Of a DNA stretch of 64,000 nt, positions 8,837-16,153 are shown one piece after another. Numbering within the stretch: position 1 is the stretch's first letter; each line of letters begins with the position of its first letter. This DNA is from Alcanivorax sp. 1008. GTDB lineage: Bacteria > Pseudomonadota > Gammaproteobacteria > Pseudomonadales > Alcanivoracaceae. The position numbers were made by a program, and so were the translations under genes. Location of the stretch: NCBI RefSeq assembly GCF_020667895.1, contig NZ_JAFMPS010000005.1, forward strand, positions 124,001 to 188,000, in the 5' to 3' direction. Below the pieces are notes generated by a model, which had not been told where the DNA came from, made no database searches, and worked only from the letters and a program-made list of their open reading frames with translations.

Positions 8837-9469
8837 ATGAGTGCACGCACCAAACTCGTTGTGCTGAATGAACACACCCTTGGGTACATAACCCCGGGGC
8901 TTCCAACTGTTGTGCAGGCCCTGCATGCGAGCGTGTTACGTGGGGCGACCAATATAGAAGCTGGGGCAATCACCGTGATTGGGCCGAGCGACAGCGTGCG
9001 TTTGGCCTGCCCCGAGGATTTTGATGAGTACCGGGTTGTATTTGAGGGGTACGGAAATCCTGATGAGTACGAGTACGACGAGACCGGCACCCCTCCCGCC
9101 GGCCAAGGTATCTCAAGGATAAAGGGATTTGACCGCTTCAAGCTCGATGGCGAGCAGTTCGAATGGAGCGATAAAGACGGACAATACCTGTCGGCAACCG
9201 GCCGCAGGCTGGTGGACTCGGACATTTCCGTTTTTCTGCTTAACGGTGAGCCCATCATGGTAGCGGACCCGAAGACAGCCAGGACCATCTACAAAAACCT
9301 GGCCGCCGGCAATGACTCACCGGAGGATCGCGCAGAACTCCTGGGAAGCGCAGGCTCGCTGCTCGGCGTCGATCACTGGGAGGGCGAGCTTACCCTTGCC
9401 CACGCCGGCGGATCGGAGACCGCGATGCTGGCGGACCCTAGCGAGGAACCGTCCCCTCGCAACGGGTGA
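8837..9469 (+). CDS. Hypothetical protein with acidic tail
   Basis: I start at ATG 8837 (MSARTKLVVLNEHTLGYITP), preceded by ACAGGAG, and not at the in-frame ATG 72 bp upstream, whose extension is Pro/Gly-rich and unlikely to be translated. The 210-residue product has a Tyr/Asp/Glu-rich middle (NPDEYEYDETGTPP) and ends SEEPSPRNG, the acidic-PSP tail shared by several proteins of this element. Family unknown. Confidence 0.6.
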   Translation: MSARTKLVVLNEHTLGYITPGLPTVVQALHASVLRGATNIEAGAITVIGPSDSVRLACPEDFDEYRVVFEGYGNPDEYEYDETGTPPAGQGISRIKGFDRFKLDGEQFEWSDKDGQYLSATGRRLVDSDISVFLLNGEPIMVADPKTARTIYKNLAAGNDSPEDRAELLGSAGSLLGVDHWEGELTLAHAGGSETAMLADPSEEPSPRNG

Positions 9470-9499
9470 TCGCAGCCGCTTATTAAGTTGAATAAAAAA

Positions 9500-9577
9500 C
9501 CCCTTATAAGGGGTATAAAATTCGAGATATTGACAAAACAAAGATTAAGCATGATTCTATACCCCATATCAGGGGTA
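9500..9577 (+). promoter_or_regulatory. abiE promoter with paired inverted-repeat operators
   Basis: Two inverted repeats, CCCCTTATAAGGGG (9500-9513, extending to ACCCCTTATAAGGGGT with one change) and TACCCCATATCAGGGGTA (9560-9577), bracket a -35-like TTGACA at 9530 and an AT-rich -10 region around 9553-9560. The second repeat ends 4 bp before the abiEi ATG. AbiEi antitoxins are known to repress their operon by binding two inverted repeats, so these are very likely AbiEi operators. Confidence 0.8.
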
Positions 9578-9581
9578 CAGG

Positions 9582-10184
9582 ATGCCACTTATGGACGCCA
9601 ATGCAGCCATCGCCCGACTGCGCGAGTGGGACAATCAGGGGAAGTACGTCTTCTCGGTCGGCCTACTGCGCCAGATCTTTCACGACGATTCCGACAAGGC
9701 CTTCAACAAGGGATTGGCCAGGCTGGTTGCTGGCGGGCTTTTGCAGCGGGCCTGCCGCGGCGTCTATATCAACCCCCACGCCCGATCATTCGACGGTTAC
9801 GCAATTGAGCATATTGCGATTGCCCTGCGCCCACGGGAATACAACTACGTGAGCCTGGACTCGGCACTGAGCGAATACGGGGCCCTGTCCCAGATCCCTA
9901 CCGGGACGCTGACGGTGGTGACCACCGGTGTAAAAGGCAGGATCAAGACGTCTGCGGGGATCATCGAATTCACCCACTCCGAGCGTCCCCGCGCTGAGGT
10001 AATTCAGAGCATCATTCGTATCCCCAAACGGCCGCTGCGTGTCGCCACGGAGAAGACTGCCTGGCGCGACCTGCTGCGGGTGCGTGGCAGGGATCGTGCG
10101 GAAGAACTTGGTGTTGTGCCGTCCTGGTCAGAATCCGGGCTCGATGCTGGCGGCAAAGCCGGCGGCGGCGCGCGGAACAATTAA
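9582..10184 (+). CDS. abiEi: AbiEi-family antitoxin (type IV TA)
   Basis: A 200-residue protein with an N-terminal winged-helix (residues ~5-65: VFSVGLLRQIFHDDS, then LARLVAGGLLQRACRGVYI) and the AbiEi C-terminal domain (YVSLDSALSEYGALSQIP, then TAWRDLLR). AbiEi represses its operon and counters the AbiEii nucleotidyltransferase without forming a stable complex. The abiEii gene follows 36 bp later. The last ~20 residues (GLDAGGKAGGGARNN) are Gly-rich and look unstructured. A second ATG at 9591 is possible. Confidence 0.9.
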   Translation: MPLMDANAAIARLREWDNQGKYVFSVGLLRQIFHDDSDKAFNKGLARLVAGGLLQRACRGVYINPHARSFDGYAIEHIAIALRPREYNYVSLDSALSEYGALSQIPTGTLTVVTTGVKGRIKTSAGIIEFTHSERPRAEVIQSIIRIPKRPLRVATEKTAWRDLLRVRGRDRAEELGVVPSWSESGLDAGGKAGGGARNN

Positions 10185-10190
10185 CACGAT

Positions 10191-10208
10191 GGTCGCGCCG
10201 GCGCGACC
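10191..10208 (+). other. 18-bp GC-rich palindrome between abiEi and abiEii
   Basis: GGTCGCGCCGGCGCGACC is a perfect palindrome placed 7 nt after the abiEi stop and directly upstream of the abiEii ribosome site (AAGGAGAGACC). In mRNA it would fold into a stable hairpin next to the toxin SD. There is no T-tract, so a terminator is unlikely. It could reduce toxin translation relative to antitoxin, or bind a regulator. Confidence 0.6.
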
Positions 10209-10220
10209 AAGGAGAGACCA

Positions 10221-11153
10221 ATGCCCCCTACTGCTGTAAATCGCATTGATTTTGATGAGATCGTGAATCTGGCTATGCAAGAGCCCGGGCGAGCACACAT
10301 GCGCCCAGTCATTGAGAAAGAGCTGATTCACTATGACATGCTGCATGCGCTGTCGGATGAGGGCCTGCTGGACTCGCTGACGTTCCAGGGCGGTACCGCC
10401 CTGAGGTTGATGTACGGTGGCTCCCGATTCAGCGAGGATCTGGACTTTGCTGGCGGTGAGGACTTTGATGGCGGGTCGCTGGAGCGTATCCGGGAGTGCC
10501 TGATGGATTACGTGGGCCGCCGGTACGACCTCCAGACGGAGGTGAAAACGCCAAAGGCGGCGGCCTTGGACAAAGCGAACCAGGGCGTCATGGTCAGCAA
10601 GTGGCAGCTGAGCGTGCAGACCGCCCCTGGCCGGCCAGACATCCCGACACAGAAGATCAAGCTGGAGGTTGCAAACATTCCGGCATACTCCCGCAATCCC
10701 CTCCCCTTGAAACTGAATTACCCGTGGCTGCCTGATGGCTACTCCCAAACGCTGGTCATGACCGAGTCAGCAGATGAAATCCTGACGGACAAGCTGGTGT
10801 CGTTACCAAGCTGCAGCTATATCCGGTACCGGGATATTTGGGACATTGCCTGGCTTACTCAGGCGCCCCGCTCGGCTGAGTGCGATGCGGAGATGCTTGC
10901 CAGCAAGATTGCCGACTACTCGGTTGATGGCTACGAGCAGAGGGTGAAAGACATTGTTCAGCGCCTGCCTGACATCGTTCGCGGCACTGCCTGTCTGGAC
11001 GCCCTGCGCCGATTCCTTCCCATGGATGTCCAGGAGCGCACGCTGGACCAGCAAAAATTCCTGACTTATCTCGAGAGCACCGTGGCCAGCACGCTGCGCG
11101 GGGCCGTAAGATCGCTGCATGCCGATGACCCCGCGCCGGAATTCAGGATGTAA
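10221..11153 (+). CDS. abiEii: AbiEii-family nucleotidyltransferase toxin (type IV TA)
   Basis: A 310-residue DNA-polymerase-beta-type nucleotidyltransferase. The core motif GGTALRLMYGGSRFSEDLDF covers residues 57-76, with Ser71 and Asp73/75 in the S-E-D-L-D-F metal site. The later motif YIRYRDIWDIAWL supplies the conserved R-D-x-x-D-I/L. AbiEii enzymes transfer NTPs to targets such as tRNA and stop growth during phage infection. Start and SD (AAGGAGAG) are clear. Its last 39 bp are repeated at 11878. Confidence 0.92.
   Translation: MPPTAVNRIDFDEIVNLAMQEPGRAHMRPVIEKELIHYDMLHALSDEGLLDSLTFQGGTALRLMYGGSRFSEDLDFAGGEDFDGGSLERIRECLMDYVGRRYDLQTEVKTPKAAALDKANQGVMVSKWQLSVQTAPGRPDIPTQKIKLEVANIPAYSRNPLPLKLNYPWLPDGYSQTLVMTESADEILTDKLVSLPSCSYIRYRDIWDIAWLTQAPRSAECDAEMLASKIADYSVDGYEQRVKDIVQRLPDIVRGTACLDALRRFLPMDVQERTLDQQKFLTYLESTVASTLRGAVRSLHADDPAPEFRM
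11114..11152 (+). repeat. Direct repeat copy A (abiEii 3' end)
   Basis: These 39 bases, from GCTGCATGCCGATGACC to TTCAGGATGTA, recur at 11878-11916 with 36 of 39 identical. Copy A is the coding end of abiEii (HADDPAPEFRM). Confidence 0.85.
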
Positions 11154-11194
11154 TCAGGGGTGCCGCTATACTGCCGGCACGCACAGGAGCCCCC

Positions 11195-11821
11195 ATGGAT
11201 ACTGATATCGACCTCAAACCGTACCGCCTGGCTCTCGAGGGCCTGCTGGTCACCGGCACCACCGCCAAGATCACCGGGCTGCTGGCCAAGGCCGCCGCAG
11301 ATATCCGCGACAGCGAGACCCGGGACGACATTATCGCCGCCATCAAAATCGCCGAAGAGGAAGGCCGTTTCAATAAAAACTTCACCCTGCGCGATTCATA
11401 CCAGGGGGAGATCAAGGAGCTGCAGCGCCACGTCCGGGCTGTACTGGACGACTACACCCCCTGGGAACAGATCGCTCGCTACAACAGGTGGGGGCCGGAG
11501 TCATCCACCGCGCTGTGCGAGAGCATCAGCAACGCATACGGCCGGGGCCGGGTCGCGATCAATGCCGCTCCCGCCAGCAACCCGCACGACAAGAGCCATG
11601 CTTTCTGGGTGGTGTGGGACAGCGAAAAGGGCCCAGCTGGTCGGACAATAAGCTGGATCAGCGAGGGGGGAAGAGGTGAGATCACAGAGCAAGAGGACAT
11701 CGCCGCCTTCGACTGCCCCACATTCTTCTTCCGTCTCGCCCCCACCGCCAAAAACGACAGCTGGCGCGCCCAGTGCAGATCGGAATTCAGCACAGACTTT
11801 GACCCTTTCGCGTGCCTATAA
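11195..11821 (+). CDS. Hypothetical protein between abiEii-end repeats
   Basis: A 208-residue protein of unknown family. The N-terminal half is helical and charged (LKPYRLALEGLLVTG to IKIAEEEGRFNKNF). The C-terminal half is mixed, with a Trp/Phe-rich stretch (AFWVVWDSEKG, TFFFRLAP). SD CAGGAG lies 7 nt before the ATG. It follows abiEii by 41 bp and is flanked by the 39-bp direct repeats, which suggests that it moved in as a unit or that the abiEii end was duplicated around it. It could be a third component of the AbiE module. Confidence 0.55.
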   Translation: MDTDIDLKPYRLALEGLLVTGTTAKITGLLAKAAADIRDSETRDDIIAAIKIAEEEGRFNKNFTLRDSYQGEIKELQRHVRAVLDDYTPWEQIARYNRWGPESSTALCESISNAYGRGRVAINAAPASNPHDKSHAFWVVWDSEKGPAGRTISWISEGGRGEITEQEDIAAFDCPTFFFRLAPTAKNDSWRAQCRSEFSTDFDPFACL

Positions 11822-11877
11822 ACCTATCCGGCCGGCCCTGGCGCGGCGTGGCGGAGTTAATGTGTCGCATCCACAGC

Positions 11878-11916
11878 GCTGCAGGCCGATGACCCTGCGC
11901 CGGGATTCAGGATGTA
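11878..11916 (+). repeat. Direct repeat copy B (remnant of an abiEii 3' end)
   Basis: GCTGCAGGCCGATGACC to TTCAGGATGTA matches 11114-11152 at 36 of 39 positions. Here it lies outside any convincing gene and is not followed by an in-frame stop at the same place, so it reads as a scar of a second abiEii end. Confidence 0.8.
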
Positions 11917-11951
11917 CTCGTGCCGCCAGGCGCAAGCGAGAGCCAGCGTGA

Positions 11952-12263
11952 TTAATGGGTCAAATTGGGAGTGCCGGGTTGACCGGCCTTCGCGGCCGGA
12001 TCTGTTATCTCAATCGCGACCGAAAGCAGCAACATATTCATATCGGTCTTGGAAGCATAATCTGGCATTAGAGAGATCGAAAACGCCGCCTCTACAGGGT
12101 CGACGTTGTGTGTTGATGCATATTCCTGCAATACGGCTCCAAACTCTTTAACGACAGCGGGCCATTCTGCGCCATACGATGCGCGAAACTTATCGCGGAT
12201 CGTGAACAGGACCTTTGTAACATCGCGTAGTTTTTCATCTGAAGGCATGGACCCTTTGGACAT
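11952..12263 (-). CDS. Small helical hypothetical protein, paralogue of the 12770 gene
   Basis: Start chosen at ATG 12263 (MSKGSMPSDEKLRD), which has AAGGGAAT upstream; the longer reading frame adds 18 residues without a ribosome site. The 103-residue helical protein aligns with the product of 12770-13060: VLFTIRDKFRASYGAEWPAV against LYSVLESMRSLHGERWTAMV, then LLLSVAIEI against VLLAVAVEL. It is the last gene of the operon. Function unknown. Confidence 0.6.
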   Translation of the reverse strand: MSKGSMPSDEKLRDVTKVLFTIRDKFRASYGAEWPAVVKEFGAVLQEYASTHNVDPVEAAFSISLMPDYASKTDMNMLLLSVAIEITDPAAKAGQPGTPNLTH

Positions 12264-12321
12264 TGTGGATTCCCTTAAGATTGTCGCGGATTGACTGATA
12301 ATGAGAAAACTGCTCAAACCT

Positions 12322-12576
12322 TCAGCGCCGGCCCCTGTAGGCCCCTATGACAGGACCACAGATTTTGGTGTGAGCACAAAGCCGGACAACTCTCGACGGC
12401 CACGAACTATTAAGCGCAACAAGGAAAACCCCTTCGGGAGTAACCTGCATTCTCCTGAACGTAGTGGTGCCATCCGGGAAAACAACGACCACATCTGATT
12501 GGTTGCGAAATGGAGAAAGAGGGTCAACGAAGATGACCTCGCCGTCTATGTAGCCACCGCCTGAATCGGCAGTCAT
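12322..12576 (-). CDS. S24/LexA-like peptidase domain fragment, likely inactive
   Basis: An 84-residue protein that resembles the C-terminal domain of LexA/CI-type repressors: TADSGGGYIDGEVIFVDP corresponds to the usual D-S-M-x-P...D-G-(D/E)-(V/I)...V-D-P block, followed by VVVVFPDGTTTFRRM and VFLVALN. There is no DNA-binding domain. The Met after the candidate catalytic Ser is Gly, and the usual catalytic Lys (in T-F/V-K) is Arg. It starts in a 4-nt ATGA overlap with the previous gene. It may be a dimerisation decoy, or a decayed repressor. Confidence 0.5.
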   Translation of the reverse strand: MTADSGGGYIDGEVIFVDPLSPFRNQSDVVVVFPDGTTTFRRMQVTPEGVFLVALNSSWPSRVVRLCAHTKICGPVIGAYRGRR

Positions 12577-12779
12577 GCTGTCCCCCGCCTCTCGTGTTCT
12601 GCCAAGACCTTTCGGCCCAGCTCAGTAATCTCAATCCCGCACAGCAGCCCTCTGCGCTGCAATGACGAAAGCGTACCGGTCGCGCCACCGTGAGCAGACC
12701 GCCCGTGAATGCCTGCATACAGGTCGGCACCGGCTGCCGCCTTGGCAAGCATCGCAAACTGGGTGGCGCTCAGGCGCAT
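12573..12779 (-). CDS. Small winged-helix-like protein
   Basis: 68 residues: LSATQFAMLAKAAAGA, GTLSSLQRRGLLCG, IEITELGRKVL. The order helix, recognition-type helix and wing strand ending in T-x-x-G is that of a short winged-helix DNA-binding protein. SD AAGGAGG stands 7 nt before the ATG, inside the end of the upstream gene (10-nt overlap). Stop overlaps the next ATG (ATGA). Possibly the DNA-binding partner of the following S24-like fragment. Confidence 0.55.
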   Translation of the reverse strand: MRLSATQFAMLAKAAAGADLYAGIHGRSAHGGATGTLSSLQRRGLLCGIEITELGRKVLAEHERRGTA

Positions 12780-13060
12780 GACAGGCCTCCTTCCGCCTCG
12801 ACCAGCTCAACGGCGACCGCCAGCAGCACCATGCGCGCCACTGGATCACCGGCAAGCTGGGGGAGTCTTGCGGCATTGATGGCGGCGGCCATGACATTCC
12901 CGTCATGGTGGGCTGCCAGGCCACGAAGCGTTTCGCCGTGCTTTTCCACCATGGCCGTCCATCTCTCGCCATGAAGGGAGCGCATGCTTTCCAGGACGGA
13001 ATAAAGCGTGGCGGCGGTACGAATCATTTCTGCATCGTGGGAAAGCGAAGAGTGCGTCAT
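12770..13060 (-). CDS. Small helical hypothetical protein
   Basis: A 96-residue helical protein, paralogue of the product of 11952-12263 (see that entry for the aligned blocks). It begins in an ATGA overlap with the gene upstream and ends 10 nt inside the gene downstream, so the operon is translationally coupled. Function unknown. Confidence 0.6.
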   Translation of the reverse strand: MTHSSLSHDAEMIRTAATLYSVLESMRSLHGERWTAMVEKHGETLRGLAAHHDGNVMAAAINAARLPQLAGDPVARMVLLAVAVELVEAEGGLSCA

Positions 13061-13380
13061 GGCCGAAACTCCGGGACCATTTCATCATCTGCAGGTCGCG
13101 GGAAAAGATGCTCAAGGCATTCGGCAGGCACGGCCATCCAGGTGCTGCCCATGGCGCCCTCGATATCGGCCTTGAATTCCTGTAGCGCCGGGTCAAGGAA
13201 CACGATCTTGAGTTGGCTGTCGAGCCTACCGACCAGTTCCCACTCGAGCTGGTAACGGTGCGCAAGGTCCGCGGGGCGCTGACCCTTCCGCATTGGGTAA
13301 GGCATGGCGTACACATTGCAGAATAGGCCGCCAGGCGCGATGTATACCGTACCGGTCGCCTGCTGCTTGTCGTTATTCAT
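13057..13380 (-). CDS. Hypothetical protein
   Basis: A 107-residue mixed alpha/beta protein (TVYIAPGGLFCNVYAMPYPM and QLKIVFLDPALQEFKADI are its distinctive stretches). GGAGGGAGC precedes its ATG inside the upstream gene's end (8-nt overlap), and its stop is shared with the next start (ATGA). The last residues VPEFRP echo the AbiEii end PEFRM, but only for four residues. Family unknown. Confidence 0.55.
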   Translation of the reverse strand: MNNDKQQATGTVYIAPGGLFCNVYAMPYPMRKGQRPADLAHRYQLEWELVGRLDSQLKIVFLDPALQEFKADIEGAMGSTWMAVPAECLEHLFPRPADDEMVPEFRP

Positions 13381-13720
13381 GCTCCCTCCTCGCGGCCTGG
13401 GTCATGGCCGTATACCGATGGTCATTCTCAGGAGACCAGAACCCCTGCCCGGTTGCCTCTTCGTAAACCTGTCTCATGCTCGTCAGCTGAGCATTGCGGG
13501 AGTCTTCACCGCAAAGACCGAAGCCGTGATTGAGGCGCATGGCCATAGATGCCAGCAGCCCGGCCGGCGGATCTTTGGGCAAAAGAACCAAGCCAGACAA
13601 CGCATCCCGCAGGCCCCGTGCAGCCTCGGGAGGGAGCTCATCGATCAACCTGAAAACCTCCGCTGTCAGGCCTTGGCCGACGCAGATACTGGTGGATGAG
13701 CTTGCGGTGTCACCGGTCAT
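13373..13720 (-). CDS. Hypothetical protein, first gene of the six-gene minus-strand operon
   Basis: A 115-residue protein of unknown family, with a helical core (LTAEVFRLIDELPPEAARGL) and a conserved-looking C-terminal block (SMRQVYEEATGQGFWSPEND). It begins 15 bp from the 26-bp dyad at 13736-13761, which lies between it and the divergent methyltransferase. It is the entry gene of the 13720-to-11952 operon. Confidence 0.55.
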   Translation of the reverse strand: MTGDTASSSTSICVGQGLTAEVFRLIDELPPEAARGLRDALSGLVLLPKDPPAGLLASMAMRLNHGFGLCGEDSRNAQLTSMRQVYEEATGQGFWSPENDHRYTAMTQAARREHE

Positions 13721-13735
13721 TCGCTGTTCCTTATG

Positions 13736-13761
13736 TCCCGTATATATGGTATCTTACGGGA
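13736..13761. promoter_or_regulatory. 26-bp dyad operator/promoter between divergent operons
   Basis: TCCCGTATA, eight bases, then CTTACGGGA. Both outer halves (TCCCGTA/TACGGGA) are intact. A -10-like TATAAT follows on the plus strand at about 13765. Divergent genes start on both sides (13720 minus, 13803 plus), so one regulator could control both. Confidence 0.75.
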
Positions 13762-13802
13762 TATATAATAGGCTCCGCAATAGATGCAGAGGCATACTGA
13801 AT

Positions 13803-14663
13803 ATGAGCAAGGATGAAAATCATCGACACGCGCTAGGGCAGTACTTCACCCCCTCCTGGGCCGCCAAGGCGCTGGTCGCGCGCCACTTCCCTGCACTGGG
13901 TTCGGACGATATTGCGATCGACCCGTGTGCGGGCGACGGCCGATTTTTAATGGGCATCCCGTCGCACGTCGGTGCATTTGGAGTCGAGATTGACCCGGAG
14001 CTTGCCCAGATGGCCCGAGCAAATACCGCCCGCACGATTATTACCGGAGACTTTCTTACCGCGGCGCTTCCGGCTCGCCCAACCGCCGTTATTGGGAACC
14101 CCCCATTCGAGTCCGACCTGATCGATGCCATTCTGGACCGGTGTTACGAGCTGCTGGACTACGACAGCAAGATCGGCTTGATCCTCCCGGTCTATATGTT
14201 CCAAACCTCCAGGCGAGTCAGGCGGTATTCGGAGCGATTCAGCCTACATCAGGAGATGATTCCTCGTGACCTGTTCCCGGGGATCAAGACGCCGGTAATG
14301 TTCGCGTCCTTTGTCAAAGAGCGGAAAACGTTTATGTCCGGTCTGTTTTTGTATGCCGAGGCCGCCTCTGTGAAAGATATGGCTCGGGAGTACGCATCCC
14401 TTGTTTGCGGACTGAATGCCCCGGCCAATACCTGGCGAGCTGTTATCCACCGGGCTCTGACATCTCTGGGTGGAGAGGGGACGCTTCAGGAAATCTATGG
14501 CCTGGTCGAGAACCACCGCCCCTCGGAGACCATGTGGTGGAAGGAGCAGATCAGAAAGGTTATCCGCCAGAGCTTTGTATGCTCAGGGCCCGGCAAGTAC
14601 CGTTTGCCGGAAGAAGATAGCTTCGAGCCAGAAGAAGACAATTCCATGAGGATGACTGCATAG
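13803..14663 (+). CDS. N6-adenine-type DNA methyltransferase
   Basis: From ATG 13803 (MSKDENHRHALGQYFTPSW): motif X-like GQYFTP (12-17), SAM-binding motif I DPCAGDGRF (40-48), acidic motif GVEIDP and catalytic motif IV NPPF (99-102), as in gamma-class N6-adenine methyltransferases. The last ~90 residues (ALTSLGGEGTLQEIYGLVEN, then IRQSFVCSGPGKYRL) look like a winged-helix domain. No restriction enzyme is adjacent; the next gene is a DUF4942 protein. The frame stays open upstream to 13530, but that stretch crosses the promoter and has no family support. Operator dyad 42 bp upstream. Confidence 0.85.
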   Translation: MSKDENHRHALGQYFTPSWAAKALVARHFPALGSDDIAIDPCAGDGRFLMGIPSHVGAFGVEIDPELAQMARANTARTIITGDFLTAALPARPTAVIGNPPFESDLIDAILDRCYELLDYDSKIGLILPVYMFQTSRRVRRYSERFSLHQEMIPRDLFPGIKTPVMFASFVKERKTFMSGLFLYAEAASVKDMAREYASLVCGLNAPANTWRAVIHRALTSLGGEGTLQEIYGLVENHRPSETMWWKEQIRKVIRQSFVCSGPGKYRLPEEDSFEPEEDNSMRMTA

Positions 14664-14671
14664 GTGCGACC

Positions 14672-15526
14672 ATGAGCGATGAAATTGTAAGACGAATAGG
14701 CCTGGATGAAATATTGGCCAACCGCCAAGCTATTATGGAGAAAATTGAGCAGGCGGTAACGGCGATCCGTGAGGCCAACGAAATCTACAAGCAGACATCG
14801 GGAAAGGATCACAGCTCATTTTTTGGTGTGTCGGATAATGCCATCCGAGGCATGTTGCGCTTTAACGAAAGCGAGAGGTTTCTGGAAGAGTCGAGAAATG
14901 CGGTCGATTCCGCGCTCTGGGAGATGCTGTTGCGTGTATCGGGCATTCAAGAACTGATGAATGCATCGATGCTGGCGGACTTCAGGGAGCAGCTGAAGAA
15001 GGACGCCCCGGTACCCACCCGAGAGCTTGTCGTCGACACATTCGCGAGCCTGCACAAGAATCGTAAAGAGACCTTCAAGGAAGGCGTAGTAGGCGTATTT
15101 GAGGGCCTGGAAAGGCGATTCAAGCGCCATGACCCCTACCAGTTCAGCGACCTGCTGATCTTCGACGGAGCCCTGTCACCGCATGGCTATGCATCATACG
15201 ACAAGTCAGAGGATGAAATTGCCGACCTGGAGCGCATCATCCACGTGATGCGAGGGAATGACCCCGTCCAAGATCGCCGGGACTTCTTCGGATCTGCCAT
15301 CGGCCTAGCCAGGCGTCAGGGCGAGTCGTTTGTTGAGAACAATGAGTTTGAAGCCCGACTATTTAAGAATGGAAATCTTCATCTGAAGATCAAGGATAAA
15401 GCAATTATCGCGTCACTGAACCAGATTCTGGCGAGCCACTATGGAGCCGCGATTCCAGAGGACACCCGTAGAACCCGAGCCAGTCGCGGGCCTGCGACCG
15501 AACCATCACCATCGATGACCATGTAG
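14672..15526 (+). CDS. DUF4942-family protein, methyltransferase partner
   Basis: A 284-residue mostly helical protein. The C-terminal block (LFKNGNLHLKIKDKAIIASL, then NQILASHYGAAIPE) is the hallmark of DUF4942. These are plasmid/phage proteins commonly encoded beside a SAM-dependent methyltransferase, as here (8-bp gap). A joint DNA modification role is plausible, but the biochemistry is not known to me. The extreme C-terminus is TEPSPSMTM, one of the clearest examples of the acidic-PSPSM tail that recurs in this element. Confidence 0.75.
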   Translation: MSDEIVRRIGLDEILANRQAIMEKIEQAVTAIREANEIYKQTSGKDHSSFFGVSDNAIRGMLRFNESERFLEESRNAVDSALWEMLLRVSGIQELMNASMLADFREQLKKDAPVPTRELVVDTFASLHKNRKETFKEGVVGVFEGLERRFKRHDPYQFSDLLIFDGALSPHGYASYDKSEDEIADLERIIHVMRGNDPVQDRRDFFGSAIGLARRQGESFVENNEFEARLFKNGNLHLKIKDKAIIASLNQILASHYGAAIPEDTRRTRASRGPATEPSPSMTM

Positions 15527-15577
15527 CAGCGAGCATTGCAGCCGCATATCATCATGGGCCTATTGAGAGAGGTGCTC

Positions 15578-16153
15578 ATGAGAACCAACAAAGTACAGAT
15601 TCTGGCCCTGGCAATCCTGATACTGGTGGGGCCTACAGCGGCCGCAGATGAGCCTGCAGAAGATCAAGTTGAGCAGGTGGAGGATGTCACACAACAAGAT
15701 GACGGATCTGACAATCCCGCAGAGGCCCAAGAGCCGGCAACCAAGGTTGATCCGCCCTCCCCGCCCCAGATTAAAAGATTGGAAGCCCGTGAGTTCACAC
15801 CGATTGATCTGGTGTGCGCGCTAGGCCGTGTATATATGGCAAGTTCTGGATCGCCGGTAGCCCCTGTCTGGGATGCTGGCGGACTCCCGCTAAAGTGTGC
15901 GGATATGCCGGCCGACATGCGGTACCTGAACGACCGTGGAATTTCGACGTCCGCCAGCATTATTGCCGAAATGCCTTCCCAAACAGGAAAGACGTACGCC
16001 GCGTGTGTCCTTGGCCGGGTCTACTTCGCGCCGACCAAAAAGCTGGCGACCATGGCAACAGCCTGGGACCTTCAAGGGCGCCCATTGCGCTGCACGGACT
16101 GGGATGGGCTCATTGAGCATCTCGACAGATTTTCAGAGGAGCACCAACAATGA
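15578..16153 (+). CDS. Exported protein with two copies of a ~30-residue module
   Basis: The ATG at 15578 (SD GAGAGAGG) gives a signal peptide, MRTNKVQILALAILILVGPT, then an acidic Gln/Glu-rich linker. After it a module occurs twice: VCALGRVYMASSG, PVWDAGGLPLKCAD and then ACVLGRVYFAPTK, AWDLQGRPLRCTD. Each copy has two Cys, suggesting a disulfide. The protein is 191 residues and probably periplasmic. Next gene overlaps by ATGA. Family unknown. Confidence 0.65.
   Translation: MRTNKVQILALAILILVGPTAAADEPAEDQVEQVEDVTQQDDGSDNPAEAQEPATKVDPPSPPQIKRLEAREFTPIDLVCALGRVYMASSGSPVAPVWDAGGLPLKCADMPADMRYLNDRGISTSASIIAEMPSQTGKTYAACVLGRVYFAPTKKLATMATAWDLQGRPLRCTDWDGLIEHLDRFSEEHQQ

Noticed and set aside
10128-10748. 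206-residue minus-strand frame over abiEii
   Set aside because: It covers the abiEi end, the palindrome and the abiEii catalytic motif in antisense; no independent support.
11114-11916. Integron attC pair around the 11195 gene
   Set aside because: The 39-bp repeats are the coding end of abiEii and lack the R'/R'' core and stem structure of attC; no integrase is present.
13530-13802. N-terminal extension of the methyltransferase
   Set aside because: It crosses the operator dyad and the divergent gene, is Ser/Arg-rich and has no ribosome site; the family start GQYFTP follows ATG 13803 closely.
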